This document shows positions 23,475 to 34,976 of a stretch of 64,000 bases of DNA, in pieces. A program made the translations under genes and the position numbers. Within the stretch, counting starts at the first letter, position 1. Every line of letters begins with the position of its first letter. This stretch comes from Psoroptes ovis (taxonomy: Eukaryota; Arthropoda; Arachnida; Sarcoptiformes; Psoroptidae): assembly GCA_002943765.1 (NCBI GenBank), contig PQWQ01000010.1:1118501-1182500 (forward strand), written 5' to 3'. The notes beneath the pieces are model-generated. The model worked only from the letters and a program-made list of their open reading frames with translations, was not told the DNA's origin and made no database searches.

Positions 23475-26400
23475 AATTTTCAAAATCAAATGTCCAATGT
23501 TTACGATGACCCTCATCACCAGCAACATCACCATCCCGTAATAACTTCCAGATCAAAGACAACAAAATCTATGAATATCCTTGAAAATCAATTTAAATTC
23601 AAAAATTAAATGTACACAAACTGATCTAAATAATTTAAATTTAAAATTCAATAAACTTTTCAAGCACTAAATATACGGGCTTTGAGATTTTCAATTTGAA
23701 ATTTTCTTTAAATGACAACTTGTCAATCAAAGCTTATAATAATAAACAATATCGAAAAATGATAACGGCCAAAAACCGAATTAAACCGAAACCAAAATAA
23801 CAAAAATATTTCGAAAAAATAAAACCAGGACATTATCATATGTTTCAAATGTACATTTTCATTCATTGAAAATTTGATTTGAAAAAAATCAATTTTCTTC
23901 AATTGATAATTGATAATTAATTTCTCAATTTTCAATCTCTTCTCGTCAATTTCGAATGAAATTATTAGAATTAATTATTTTTCGGTGATAATTTCGATAC
24001 ACTCAAAGCAATCACAACAGCAATAACGCAAGCACTCTTTGTTGTTTCTTTTATTTCTTTAATATTTTCACATTCATCAATTATCAATCATTGTTATGAG
24101 GAAAGAACATTTTCGATGATTATAATTTGCTCATAATGATGATTGGTTTAATTGTCTGTCGCTTGTGTACATAATCAAAGGCAAACTATTGATCATCATC
24201 AATTGATCACGTGAATTCAAGTATCATTTTTGATAAATACAAACATTCATTTTACATGTGTTAATCTAGCGATATTTGGTGAACAATTTTTCACTGCTCG
24301 TGACCATTGATCAAATTGATACATTGATTTGATTTGATACACTGAATCGATCAAAGTATCAACAATTGTTTTTGATCTTTGGATTCTTCTTTGGAGCTAC
24401 TTCGTCGATCATCGTCAGATGATCATTCGGATTTGTCATTCTAATCGTAGACACATGTCAACATTGTGTCCATTCATCTGGTTGATGATTGAACAGAAGC
24501 AAAAAAAAAAATTAAAAATGAAAAGCACAAATGATTATTTTTAGTTCAAAGTAAATCTTTGACAAATTGAAAAATTTTGAAATTGAAAAATTTCCATTTA
24601 TCAAAATTCAAGATTTATTCATACATTTTCATTGAAAATTCCAAATTTAAAATAAAACGAAAAACTTTCATTTGTCAATCGTAGATTTTAAAATAGATTT
24701 AGGGCAATTGAAAAAATGGAAGCTATCGAAGATTATTATCGTATGATATTATTGAAAATGACCGAAAAAAAAAAATTCATTTCAATAATTCAAGCACATT
24801 TGCATTACGATTTGCGAAATTTCAATTTACCGAAATTTAAATCAGTTCATTTGTTTTGATTTGACAAAATTTGTCAACATTTGCAACTGCAAGAAAACAT
24901 GGCAATCACATGTGATCAAAGAGTTGAATGAATTAAATTTCAACTCCAAAATTTATTCATTCAACCATGCAATTATTTTTCTTTAATTAAATAACGATTT
25001 GACAATCAATGAAACAAGTATCAATATACTTGTCAACTTGTTTATTGGCAACAACAAATTTTCAAATTAAATTGATTGAATGAACAAGTGTCAAATTCAA
25101 AATGAAATTCCGGCTTATTATGCGATCATTTGATACATTTGAATTGGAAAAAGATGTTTTTCAATAAAAAATAAATAAATCAAAAAATAAATTTCAATCA
25201 TTTCACAAATTAGTGAGATATGGCAAAGAGTTCATTTTTTTTTATTTTGGAAAAATACTCATTTTCAATAATCAAATGGAAATGAGTATTTTTCCAATGA
25301 TTTCAATGATTTGGTTGTGAATAAACAAATGTGTTTTTTTCTATTCAAAGAAAAAAAATCAAATGATGACAAATAAATTGAAAATAAATCAATGAAACAT
25401 ATGATCATCATCATCATCATCAGCAGCAGCAATGAATGCAATTCATTTTAAAATGCTGGAAAAATAAGAGAGAAATAAATACATTTTCTTCATTTATTGG
25501 CAAATGGAAATGGCAATTCTTCAACCAATCAATTGTGAAACAAACAAACAATAGTTCATTGAGCTTGTTTTTCATTCCCTTCCATTTGATAATAATAATG
25601 ATGATGATGGTGGTTGTATGGTGGCGATGGTTTGATGACAATGGTGCAGCAGCAGCAGCAGCTGCTGCTGCTGCTGCGGTAACAAATAGAGATTAACCAT
25701 CATCATTCAAAGTCATTTTGTAATTTGAATTGAAATTGATTTTCTCATTGTTTATCGGTGGATGTTAGGTCGATTTGAATTATTTTAAATCATTTTGAAT
25801 TTTTCATTTGATTGTGACCAATCAAATCATTTGAAAATCTGATATCAATCTGATATCATCGACCCGAGCGTATTTAAAAGGTATCCGACTTTGAAAATAT
25901 CCGATTTGAAAGTGAACATCCATTGAAATTTCTCAAAAGTCTTCGTGATTTGATTTGAACTGAATTGTTTATCGTGTATTTCATTCATTGATCTTCAACG
26001 ATTCCCAATCATCTTTGATTGCGAATAAATCCCCGAATAAATCCATCTTTCTAAAAATATCCACGAGTTTATTCAAAGTGTAATTCGATATTTCAGACAA
26101 AAATATCTGCATTTCAAAAAATACATTGAAATCTTTGAATAAATCATCGAATTGTGTTGCAGTCGTCGAAGATTTCATTGATTTCATTGATTCCGTTTAA
26201 TTCAATTCGATTCAATCATTGATTCATCGAATAACGGGTCAAATTGATTTTGATTGATTGTTGGAGATCAAAACAGAGAAAAACATCGAATCGATCAAAT
26301 TACTATTGAAACTTTGAGCTTTTGCGAGAAAAAAAATATTGATTGAAAAAATATAAACAATCGTCTGTGTGTTGAAAGGTTTTTTCTGCAAAATGTACAT

Positions 26401-27700
26401 AATCAATCAATCAATCAAATTGAATCGAAAATCAATGAAATCAATTTGCTGAGTGACAAATTCAACCGAGAAATAATAAATAAATGAAAACATCTTCATT
26501 AAAATCAATCAATCATAATTGAAATGTACATTTTTTTTATTTCATCAATTAATCGATTATCATTGATAAATAAAATTCGAATTGATTTATCAATGAATGA
26601 ATGATTATTATTATTTTGAAATATTAATTTTCTCGGTACACGAATATTTTACATTTTTCAAATGAATAAATTGTATGTATGTCATCATCATCATCATCAT
26701 AAGCAACAACAGCAGCAACCTAAACATTTCTGATGATCAAATATCACGTTTTCAATTGATTTCATCGATTGAAATTATTTCAATGATTAATTATTTCAAT
26801 ATAAGCTAATTATCATTAAGATTTTCATTGTTTGATAAATTAATTTTGAAATTTTCAATCAATTACAAGGATTTTCTTCAAACTTTTCGAGGCTTGATTT
26901 CGAAAAGCTTATTTAAAGCAGGAAAAAAATAATCGATTTAATTGAGTCGATTTATTTGTTTGATTAAGCTGCGAATAATAATTTCAAATAATTGATGATC
27001 GCAACGATTTACGAGGTAATCAAAGGGGAAACGCACTGAAAACCGGAACAGTCACATGCATTTGGTGACTTGAGTATTTCTCAAGTTTACAATTTCCAAA
27101 ATTTTCCAAAACCAAATGTTTTAGAGGTTTAACTCTTGAATATTTCTTTAAAATATTTCTCGAATAATATTCGAGTACATTTAGTCGAATATGTTCACAT
27201 GTTGATCATGTTTAAACTGATCATCATTGATCATAAATATTGAGAAATAAACCTTTGAAAAGTGTTATCACTAAGAGTATTTCACTCTGTTTCTTTGAAT
27301 TATTTCGCCAATAATTCAGAGAAATATTTCATTTGATCATTTTTTTTCAATAATAGTTTCCCCATTATAGACATATATGGTATTTTCAATTAGAATCTGT
27401 TTTTTTTTCTGAGCTTCAAGTTTGAAGCTTTAAATCAATTGCAAGCGCAACAAATTCAATCAATCAATGATAATTACATTTGCTGATATTGATAATTATT
27501 AAATATCGAATGTTAATAGCAAATATCGACAACAACAAGGGTAATTTTCAACATTCGGATATCAATTGATGAATCAAAATATAATTAATTAAACACAGCC
27601 ATCATTAAAACGTCACCACTTTCGAATTTCAGAACCACCACCATTACTGCCACCACCACCATCATTAGCGATCATCATCGAATGATAATTCAATTTGTGT
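23475..27700. other. Gene-poor intergenic region, 4.2 kb
   Basis: An AATAAA at 23650-23655 probably ends esterase 2. A TATA-like TATTTAAAAG at 25871 has no convincing gene downstream. A 68-codon minus-strand frame at 25981-26187 has an ATG and an in-frame upstream stop but no family resemblance. The (GCA)/(TGC) palindrome at 25646 is listed separately. The rest is AT-rich with no supported gene. Confidence 0.5.
25646..25677. repeat. Perfect 32-bp GCA/TGC palindrome
   Basis: Five GCA units, a GC centre, then five TGC units make a perfect inverted repeat. It could fold into a GC-rich hairpin on either strand. It sits in AT-rich intergenic DNA with ATC/ATG triplet repeats nearby. Confidence 0.9.
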
Positions 27701-27705
27701 CCTCA

Positions 27706-27713
27706 TATATAAG
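27706..27713 (+). promoter_or_regulatory. TATA box of the four-helix membrane protein gene
   Basis: TATATAAG lies 94 bases before the ATG at 27807. This would put transcription start near 27735-27740 and leave a 5' leader of about 70 bases. Confidence 0.5.
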
Positions 27714-27806
27714 CGATAAATCGAAAATTAATAAACGAAAATTGAATTTTTATTTCGTTCCTCTTACCGAAAGTTGTCTACCTCGCATTGCATATTGTAA
27801 TTGCAA

Positions 27807-28509
27807 ATGAAAAATATTCGAAACAACAAAATGGCCGTTACTGTGAATAAAATTGAATACAATATTATACGATCATTGACAACTATATCCATTATAACGT
27901 TGATTGTAATATCTGTATATCATCTCAATATGACGTTGGAATGTTTGAAAAAATTAATCGATCAAATTGAACATACTGATTCGGTTTATGAACGACAAGC
28001 AGCTAAAAATGAAACATTAGCCAAAAAAATGTTCGAAACAATGCAACGTAATGCACAATTGATGTATGAAAAACATGGTAAGTAAATTATTAAATGATTT
28101 TTGTCAAGGAAAAAAATTACTAATCAATCTTTTATTGACCTTGTATTGAATAGAACCTGCAATATTAATGAACATCATTATTTATACATCAATCATTGCA
28201 TTTTCAATGGCCGGTTTAATAGCAGCATTACGTGATAATAAAATAATGTTATTCATATATGCTATCGCATTAGATTTACTTTATTTGACCAGTTTTCTTT
28301 ATTGTACCCGATTACCATCATTACATTGTTCGTTGATTGTATTCGTATCGATAATCGTATTCATGCGTACACATCATTTATGGAAAAGAAATTTATCGGA
28401 TAAAATTCATTTATTACAAGCAACAAATACAATTAATGGTAGTAATAATAGTAATAATATTAATCATCAACATCAAAATATTGATTTTATTATGAAACAC
28501 ATTGTCTAG
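27807..28509 (+). CDS. Uncharacterised small membrane protein with four predicted helices
   Basis: Two exons, 27807-28077 and 28154-28509, join as CAT G|AA CCT across a 76-base GT-AG intron and give 208 residues. An alternative start is the better-context ATG at 27831. Hydrophobic segments lie at about residues 20-40, 94-115, 121-141 and 148-163. A charged, probably helical loop of about 50 residues separates the first two, with N-glycosylation sequons NMT (41) and NET (69). The tail is Asn/His-rich. The spacing (one helix, a long loop, then three close helices) recalls small four-helix arthropod proteins, but I do not recognise the family and none of the tetraspanin CCG signature is present. 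A TATA box is upstream and AATAAA lies at 28667. Confidence 0.72.
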
Positions 28510-28666
28510 AAGTGATTTAATTTCCGAATTCCTTTGTAAATAATTCTTTTTTACCCATAAAAAATAATTATACCATTTGAAAATTATGTAATTTATCACC
28601 ATTCATTCATTATCATCCTAATTTATTTATTTCCACTGTAATTTGTAATTTAAAAAATTTATGTAA

Positions 28667-28672
28667 AATAAA
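28667..28672 (+). terminator. Poly(A) signal of the four-helix protein gene
   Basis: AATAAA about 160 bases past the stop. It is the only canonical hexamer between this gene and OGFOD1. Confidence 0.55.
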
Positions 28673-28895
28673 ATTTAAAATTGCGCGAAAAAAAACTGAA
28701 AAATTTTGAAACTCTATTTCTACAAATTGACAATTTTTTCGGTCGAAATAGTCGCTAAGAAAAATATCACGCCTAGACATCTGAACAATGTGATTTTTTA
28801 ATCGATAAATAATTTTATTTATTTAATCAAATTAATTAAATTTTGTATAAATTAATTGCTGTTGTATTAATCCTATGATCGTCTGAATTACAAAA

Positions 28896-30932
28896 ATGAC
28901 TGATAACGATTCATCGACAGGAAATTTGAAAAGAAAATCCGAAGATGATGATCATCAAACAGATGATAACCAATCAGAAGTGAAAACAAATTTGATTGAC
29001 AACAATGAAAATAATGATGAAAACATGAGTAAGAAAATGAAATTGACGACGAAAGTCAACGAAACAAGCAATCAAAAAAATGTATCAAATGGCATTTGTA
29101 AAAAAATTGAATTAAATCCAATTTTTGATAAAAATATTGATGAATTGAAAAATTTTTTCCAACAAACAAAATCAATAAATTCAAATGATTATTGTAGCAT
29201 TATCGATGAACCATTCAAAGTCATTCAATTACATCAATTTATTGATAATAATGAATCAATTTTACAAACAATTCTCGATGATGCAAAGAAAATAACCATA
29301 GAAATGCGAAATAATGATCTATATTCATTGAAACAATCAAATGATTTGAAAAATTATCAATCATTTGATTATTTAGTGAAATTTTTTGAAACCAAAGTCA
29401 AAAATTTGATTGAAAATATAACTGATTTCAAATTTAATGATAAATGTGCATTAACATTCTCTAAATATGATCAAAATGATTATCTACTATGCCATGATGA
29501 TCAATTGGATGAACGTAAAATTGCTTTCATATTATATATGGTGGACGAAAAATGGTCCGAAGAAGATGGTGGTCATTTAGAATTATTTCAAATGGAACCT
29601 AAACCAAATGATGAAAACTATGATCCTCGACGCATTCAAGTGGTGAATAGATTAATACCAAAATTCAATACTTTGGTTTTTTTCGAAGTTAATAAGAAAT
29701 CATTTCATCAAGTTAGTGAAATAATAACAGATCGTTATCCACGTTGGTCATTAAATGGCTGGTTTCATTGTACAAATGATAACAAAAACGATTTGAATCA
29801 ACAAAAATTCCTCTATCCTCAATTATTATCTGATTTTCCTGAAAACGATATATTGGATGATGATTTATCCGGACACTTACCACTATGGATTAATCCTATT
29901 TATTTGGCTGAAGAGATACAAAAAGATATCGGTGAAAGTTTTGTGAATCACTCGGAAATACAATTGAAAGAATTTTTATTAGAAGATAAATTTGAGCAAT
30001 TACAATCCTCTTTCGAATCTGAATCGGTGAAAAAATTATGGGTAAAACATTATCAGCCGCTATTTTTTCGAACAAAACGGATAAAACATGAAAATTTTCA
30101 TGAATTACCTGATATAGTCAAAGAATTTTATTTATTATTGAATTCCAATTATTTTTATAAATTCATAACGAAAATAACTGGTGTTGATTTCGAAGAAGAA
30201 ATAGCCAATCAGAATAATGATGTAAGTGGTGAAAATACTGACCAACAATCGACATCAAAATCATCGATTACATCAAATCACAAAGTTCGTGCATCAATAA
30301 TGGAATGGAATCATGGCGATTATACGCTATCATGTGATATCAATCCTGATTTAAATGAATGCGCTCTAGATTTAGATTTATTTTTTAATATAAAACGTGA
30401 ACCATTGATGAGTACGAAAGAATTCGGTGATCAAGAAATAATAATGATTTCGGATGATGATGATGATGATAAAGATGAAGAAATTAACGTAGGAAGCAGT
30501 CAAGAACCATGTAATGGTAATGGTGCAATAAAAAAATCTACGAAACTTGCAACATCTTCAAAATTAATCAGTAAAAATGAACCAGAAGTGATTGAATTAG
30601 ACAGTGATGATGATGATGATGAAGGCGACAAAGAGTATAAAACCGAAGAAATTGAAAAAGAAAATGATTCAGTTGAAGAGTTAGAAAATGATGAAGAAGA
30701 ATATGAAGATGATTTTCCAATCAATACCAATTACAAAGGTGGTGGTTACATATCATATATTTCAAATGATGATGAATTGGATGAAAATTTACTCAGTATC
30801 GAACCGATAAATAATTGTCTCAATATTGTTTATCGTAATAAACAATGTCAACGTTTTGTTAAATACATTAATCAACGAAATCATCGTGTACCTTATCAAC
30901 ATATATCGATTGTATTTAGTGAGAAAAATTAA
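28896..30932 (+). CDS. OGFOD1: OGFOD1/Tpa1-type prolyl 3-hydroxylase
   Basis: Intronless, 678 residues. This is a 2-oxoglutarate- and Fe(II)-dependent dioxygenase of the OGFOD1/Tpa1/Ofd1 family, which hydroxylates a prolyl residue of ribosomal protein S23 and affects translation accuracy and stress responses. The catalytic domain shows the iron ligands His200 and Asp202 (LLCHDDQLDERKIAFILY) and His271 (KKSFHQVSEI), and the 2-oxoglutarate-binding Arg283 in RWSLNGWFH. The second, non-catalytic double-stranded beta-helix follows (about residues 330-650) and is interrupted by acidic insertions rich in Asp and Glu (about 515-610). The N-terminal 80 residues are charged, low-complexity sequence with KRK-type basic clusters, fitting a nuclear or nucleolar protein. 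The human protein is 542 residues; the excess is the low-complexity sequence. It converges on RBM8A with 97 bases between stops. Confidence 0.94.
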   Translation: MTDNDSSTGNLKRKSEDDDHQTDDNQSEVKTNLIDNNENNDENMSKKMKLTTKVNETSNQKNVSNGICKKIELNPIFDKNIDELKNFFQQTKSINSNDYCSIIDEPFKVIQLHQFIDNNESILQTILDDAKKITIEMRNNDLYSLKQSNDLKNYQSFDYLVKFFETKVKNLIENITDFKFNDKCALTFSKYDQNDYLLCHDDQLDERKIAFILYMVDEKWSEEDGGHLELFQMEPKPNDENYDPRRIQVVNRLIPKFNTLVFFEVNKKSFHQVSEIITDRYPRWSLNGWFHCTNDNKNDLNQQKFLYPQLLSDFPENDILDDDLSGHLPLWINPIYLAEEIQKDIGESFVNHSEIQLKEFLLEDKFEQLQSSFESESVKKLWVKHYQPLFFRTKRIKHENFHELPDIVKEFYLLLNSNYFYKFITKITGVDFEEEIANQNNDVSGENTDQQSTSKSSITSNHKVRASIMEWNHGDYTLSCDINPDLNECALDLDLFFNIKREPLMSTKEFGDQEIIMISDDDDDDKDEEINVGSSQEPCNGNGAIKKSTKLATSSKLISKNEPEVIELDSDDDDDEGDKEYKTEEIEKENDSVEELENDEEEYEDDFPINTNYKGGGYISYISNDDELDENLLSIEPINNCLNIVYRNKQCQRFVKYINQRNHRVPYQHISIVFSEKN

Positions 30933-30934
30933 TG

Positions 30935-30940
30935 TTTATT
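30935..30940 (-). terminator. Candidate poly(A) signal of RBM8A, 3 bases from the OGFOD1 stop
   Basis: AATAAA on the minus strand, about 90 bases past the RBM8A stop. Cleavage 10-30 bases further would fall inside the OGFOD1 coding end, so the two mRNAs would overlap in antisense. Confidence 0.6.
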
Positions 30941-31029
30941 TAAATGTGACAATGAGAAAAAATTAGATCTCAAGTTAATGTTTAAATGATTAAATGGAGT
31001 TATGATTTATGTTTCATGATTTTTTTCAT

Positions 31030-31701
31030 TCAATGTTTATGACTATAATTACGACCATGTGGTCCTTTGACAAAACACCATGATACTGAAATATTTTGCC
31101 CATATAATTCTGAACCATTCAATGCTTCTAATGCAGCTGCTGCCGATTTATATGATTCGAATTCGACTAATGCATAACCTTTGTAGAAACCAGTACGACG
31201 ATCAAGATTGATGTTTATATTGGTGATTTGACCATATTCAGCAAATTTTTGATAAACATCATCTTCATCAACTTCTTCGTGAACACCGCTAACGAATAAG
31301 ATCCAACCTTCGACAGCTGAAATGTAAAAAAAATAGGTGAAAACTCGAGATTTTTTCTATCAATTCATTCATATTACATTGTTGTGGTCCAGGCTCATTG
31401 CTTCCACTTTCTACACTGTCATATTGACCATGATTACCACGATTAGCAGTTTCTGGATCAGGAAATTGAAAAAATTTTTAAGAGTGCTCATTCAAGTATC
31501 GAATATTGTTAAACGTACCTTCATCGAATCCACGTCCTTTGCGTTTTGTAGCTTTTTCTTTGATTTTGACAACAGTTTCTGTCATTGATTCAACAATAAT
31601 TGAATTTAAGAAAAATTATCAATTTCAAATAACGGAATCTTACCATCTTCATCGAATTCTTGTTCAATGTTTTGTGGTGCAAGTTCTAATTCATCAGACA
31701 T
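31030..31701 (-). CDS. RBM8A: RBM8A / Y14 (tsunagi), exon junction complex RNA-binding protein
   Basis: Four exons, 31701-31644, 31578-31519, 31452-31378 and 31316-31030, with three short GT-AG introns. They join perfectly to 159 residues. The N-terminus is acidic (MSDELELAPQNIEQEFDEDE), then the basic KEKATKRKGRGF, then DSVESGSNEPGPQQSVEGW leading into a single RRM. RNP2 is ILFVSGVHEE and RNP1 is KGYALVEFES, and the domain ends SVSWCFVKGPHG. Y14 forms the Y14-Mago heterodimer that locks the exon junction complex onto spliced mRNA in the nucleus and supports nonsense-mediated decay and mRNA localisation. The length is close to the human 174. The human Arg/Ser-rich tail is replaced by a short RNYSHKH. 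Confidence 0.97.
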
Positions 31702-31905
31702 GATTGATCAAATTTTCTCCTTAAACTGAATCAAATTCACTGAAAACCAGATTAGAAATCAAATCAAAACAAAAGCCGCGTGATATGCTATTATGACTCA
31801 GAGAGGCGATCAAAATTTTCTAAATCGAGTGTAAATAGAAATTTTATTTGAAAAGTGCTGCCGTCTGTTGTTTGAGAGCAATCAACAAAAAATATTTTTA
31901 AAAAA

Positions 31906-31911
31906 TTTATT
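31906..31911 (-). terminator. Candidate poly(A) signal of the MFS gene
   Basis: AATAAA on the minus strand about 106 bases past the transporter stop; a second copy lies at 31843-31848. Both are in the short gap before the RBM8A start. Confidence 0.5.
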
Positions 31912-32016
31912 TTATCGATTTTAATTAAAATATATCAATCGAAATTTTCCAGAAAATATATCAAAAATAATTTTAAAAAATTTGATTAATAATCCCATAA
32001 TCCTATATTATTATCG

Positions 32017-33775
32017 TTATATAACTGTATGTGCGCGATAAAATATCATAATAATGACCATACCTGTGTGTAATGGAGCAACAGAAAAAAATTGGTTAGA
32101 AAAAGGGTCAAATAAATCAATGAAATGTAATCAAAACTTACTCGTAAAATTCAGAAAACCAACCGTCAAAAATGTAGGAAACCATCCAACATTTGTTATC
32201 AATAATTCAATGATTGGACTTAATGCTAACATTGATATGACAGGACCAGTATGTATGACACCATAGATGGCTGTTGCATGTTTTGCACCGAATTTATTCA
32301 TCACTTCAGGCAAATGTGAACTGAAAAAACCGATCGATGCAAAATTGATAATCATAATCCAAATTGTATACAATAATTTATGATAAAAATAATATGAAAA
32401 TATTAAACTGAAATACGATGCTGCCACAACACAATTGATGAATATCATTGTTCGTTTAAATTTGTAGCGGTCTAACAATTTACCACAAAAAAATGAACCG
32501 AAACAGTTGGCTATATTGGCAAAGGCAATCACTGTTGATAAGAAATGATCATCAAAGATAAATTCTTGTCCATATGGTTTAGCAAATGATGCTATAAAAT
32601 ATGAAGAGGTCGTTGATAAACCAAATGTTATCAATAATATCATAGCCATCCGTGTGCGTAATGCTTTACGAACACCATAATAATTTTTGACAATTGGACG
32701 ATTTTCATTATTAGTATTCGAGTCTGTAACGTCATTATTCCCGCTTGCTGCATTAGATTGCATTCTTGATGATAATATTTCTTCTTCATGATCAAATTGT
32801 TCTTTTAATATGCCGAGATAATCATTTTCAATTAAATTTTCTGTCAATGAACTTGATGGAAATATGCCAGACGAACTTGATAATATATCATCAATATTTG
32901 TTGCTTGTAATCCGTTTGGACCGTCTGTTGAAGAATATGTCTGTTGCTGTTGCTGTTGATCTACCACTTGACTGATTGTTTGCGGTTGTGTAACAATTTG
33001 TGATGGTTGTGGCACATCAGCTGGTGGTACAAACATCATAAATGTCCCTACCACGCCAAGCACAACATAAATTAATGTCACAAATTGAAAATAATATGGC
33101 ACACGTGATAACACCTCTTGATCTGTGAAATAACCATCACTATTTGGTTTTACATTATTTGGATTAAAATATAATGTTTGCAACTCCATAGTTATGAACG
33201 TTGATATTGAATCCATCGATATGATAAGACCAGCAATAAAACCACGATATTGTGGTTTCCATTTCACTGATGTTACAATTACAATTGAATATATAAGACC
33301 GCACCCAGCATTTTGAATGAAACCCAACGTAACGACTAAATATTCAAATGATCCTTTCACAGCGAACGACGTTAGAAAATTACCTGCACTGTAATTAACG
33401 AAATGGTAATGTTGACTTTGAAAATTTGACAACAACAATTAAAAAAACTTACGTAATTAAAAAAGCGCCAAGAAATATTACAGTACGAAACGAAACTTTT
33501 CTTGTCATATAACCACTTAAAATGGTAAATATTGTAAACGCCAGCACAACGACCGCCGATATCCATGTAATACGACCATAATTATTATCATCAGATATAT
33601 AAAAACGCATATATGATATGATGTATGTAATAATATTACCAAATTGTACGGCACCGATCAACATGTGTAAAATAACCGCTCCGATAACTGTTGAATAGAA
33701 TTTTATTTCTCTTAATTTCATATTATTATCATCATTCGATGATTGAATATTAAAAATTCGTAATAATCTGTCCAT
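32017..33775 (-). CDS. Major facilitator superfamily transporter, oxalate/formate-antiporter-like
   Basis: Three exons, 33775-33453, 33388-32142 and 32063-32017, with 64- and 78-base introns give 538 residues. There are about twelve hydrophobic segments in two halves. The loop after helix 2 reads SGYMTRKVSFRT, the MFS G-x-x-x-[RK] type signature, and its counterpart in the second half is CGKLLDRYKFKRT. The central cytoplasmic loop (about residues 220-320) is long, Gln/Ser-rich and low-complexity. The block NPNNVKPNSDGYFTDQEVL followed by SRVPYYF after helix 6 is typical of the invertebrate MFS group related to oxalate/formate and monocarboxylate carriers. The substrate cannot be told. The last exon encodes only 15 residues (MVIIMIFYRAHTVI and the split Ser). 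It is transcribed away from SEC24 across 1.2 kb. Confidence 0.88.
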
Positions 33776-34976
33776 TTTTCAATTGTTGATTGATTAATTT
33801 ATTGCGATTTTAGTGGAAGAAATTGAATTGATATCAAACAGAGAAAAAATCAAAGAATAAATTTATCACACAACATTAAAATCTAATCATCAAATTGCGT
33901 ATTCGTTTATAGACGCGTATTATATAATCGAAAATAATAATGAAAGAATCGCCAAACAATTAATTTTGATAAAAATATATCATTATTATCATCATTTGAT
34001 TGCTACCATCAATTATTCCATGATTGTTCATTTCAACAATTGCATATTTGTTTCCTTTGTATTTCTTCAATATTATTGCAATTTACTGTAATTAATATTT
34101 GTTATTATTTTTTCAAACAAAAGAAAAATATTTCAATTTTATATTTTTATTTTTATTTATATTTTGATTGATAATTGTCAAAATAAAAAAAAAATCAAAA
34201 AAAAAAAAAATTAAAAAACCACTACCCAGTCTATTTCTACCTGCCCGCAACCTGTAGCTGTCGAAATTGAAATTTTTCCAGTGCAGCATCAACAAAAAAC
34301 AAGAAATGAAAATACACGTTAACTTTAAATGCTCATTTTGTTTTCATTGAAAAAAATTTTTTTTTTGGCTGAATTTTAAATCCATTAAGCAAAATCATAT
34401 CGTCAAAAGATATCCTTTTCAGTGATTCATTGAATAAAAGAAAAGTGTAAGAAAAAAGAAAGGAAAATAAATCCTCTGAAATTGAAAATTATTTGATCAA
34501 CAAATTGTTTGATTTTCTCTCATTCAGTGATCGATCGATGATTATTTGTGATTGTACTTTTTTCATCAATTTCCATTGCAGATGATACATTCATTGTGTG
34601 TTTGATTTGAGTACAAAATAAGCATTGATTTTTTCTACTTTGAAATGCGATAACAGGAATTAATATTAATGATGATGATGATGATGATGATAAACATTCA
34701 ATATTAATAAATAAATTATACACGTTGTCAATGTTTTTTTCAGCATTAAGAGATTCTAATATATTTCATATTGTCCAATTGCTTGATTGATCAAAAAATT
34801 ATGTCATATTTTTACCATTTTCATTGTTGAAAATATAATTTATAATATCGTCCTGTATTTTCTGCTTTTTAAAAGTGTTTTTCAAGTACATTCGTTGAAA
34901 TTATCAATAAAATACACTAACACTTTCATTTTTAATTTTGTTTTGTTCTGAACTGAATTTACAACCAAACAAAAAA
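33776..34976. other. Divergent intergenic region, MFS transporter / SEC24
   Basis: 1.2 kb that should hold both promoters. It contains a GC-richer block at 34226-34290 with GCTGTCGAAAT at 34257-34267, an element repeated upstream of SNRPD3, an A-rich run at 34187-34212 and ATG/ATC repeats at 34670-34688. No gene is seen. Confidence 0.5.

Noticed and set aside
25981..26187. 68-codon minus-strand frame with ATG and upstream in-frame stop
   Set aside because: It looks somewhat protein-like but has no family resemblance, splice partners or promoter evidence.
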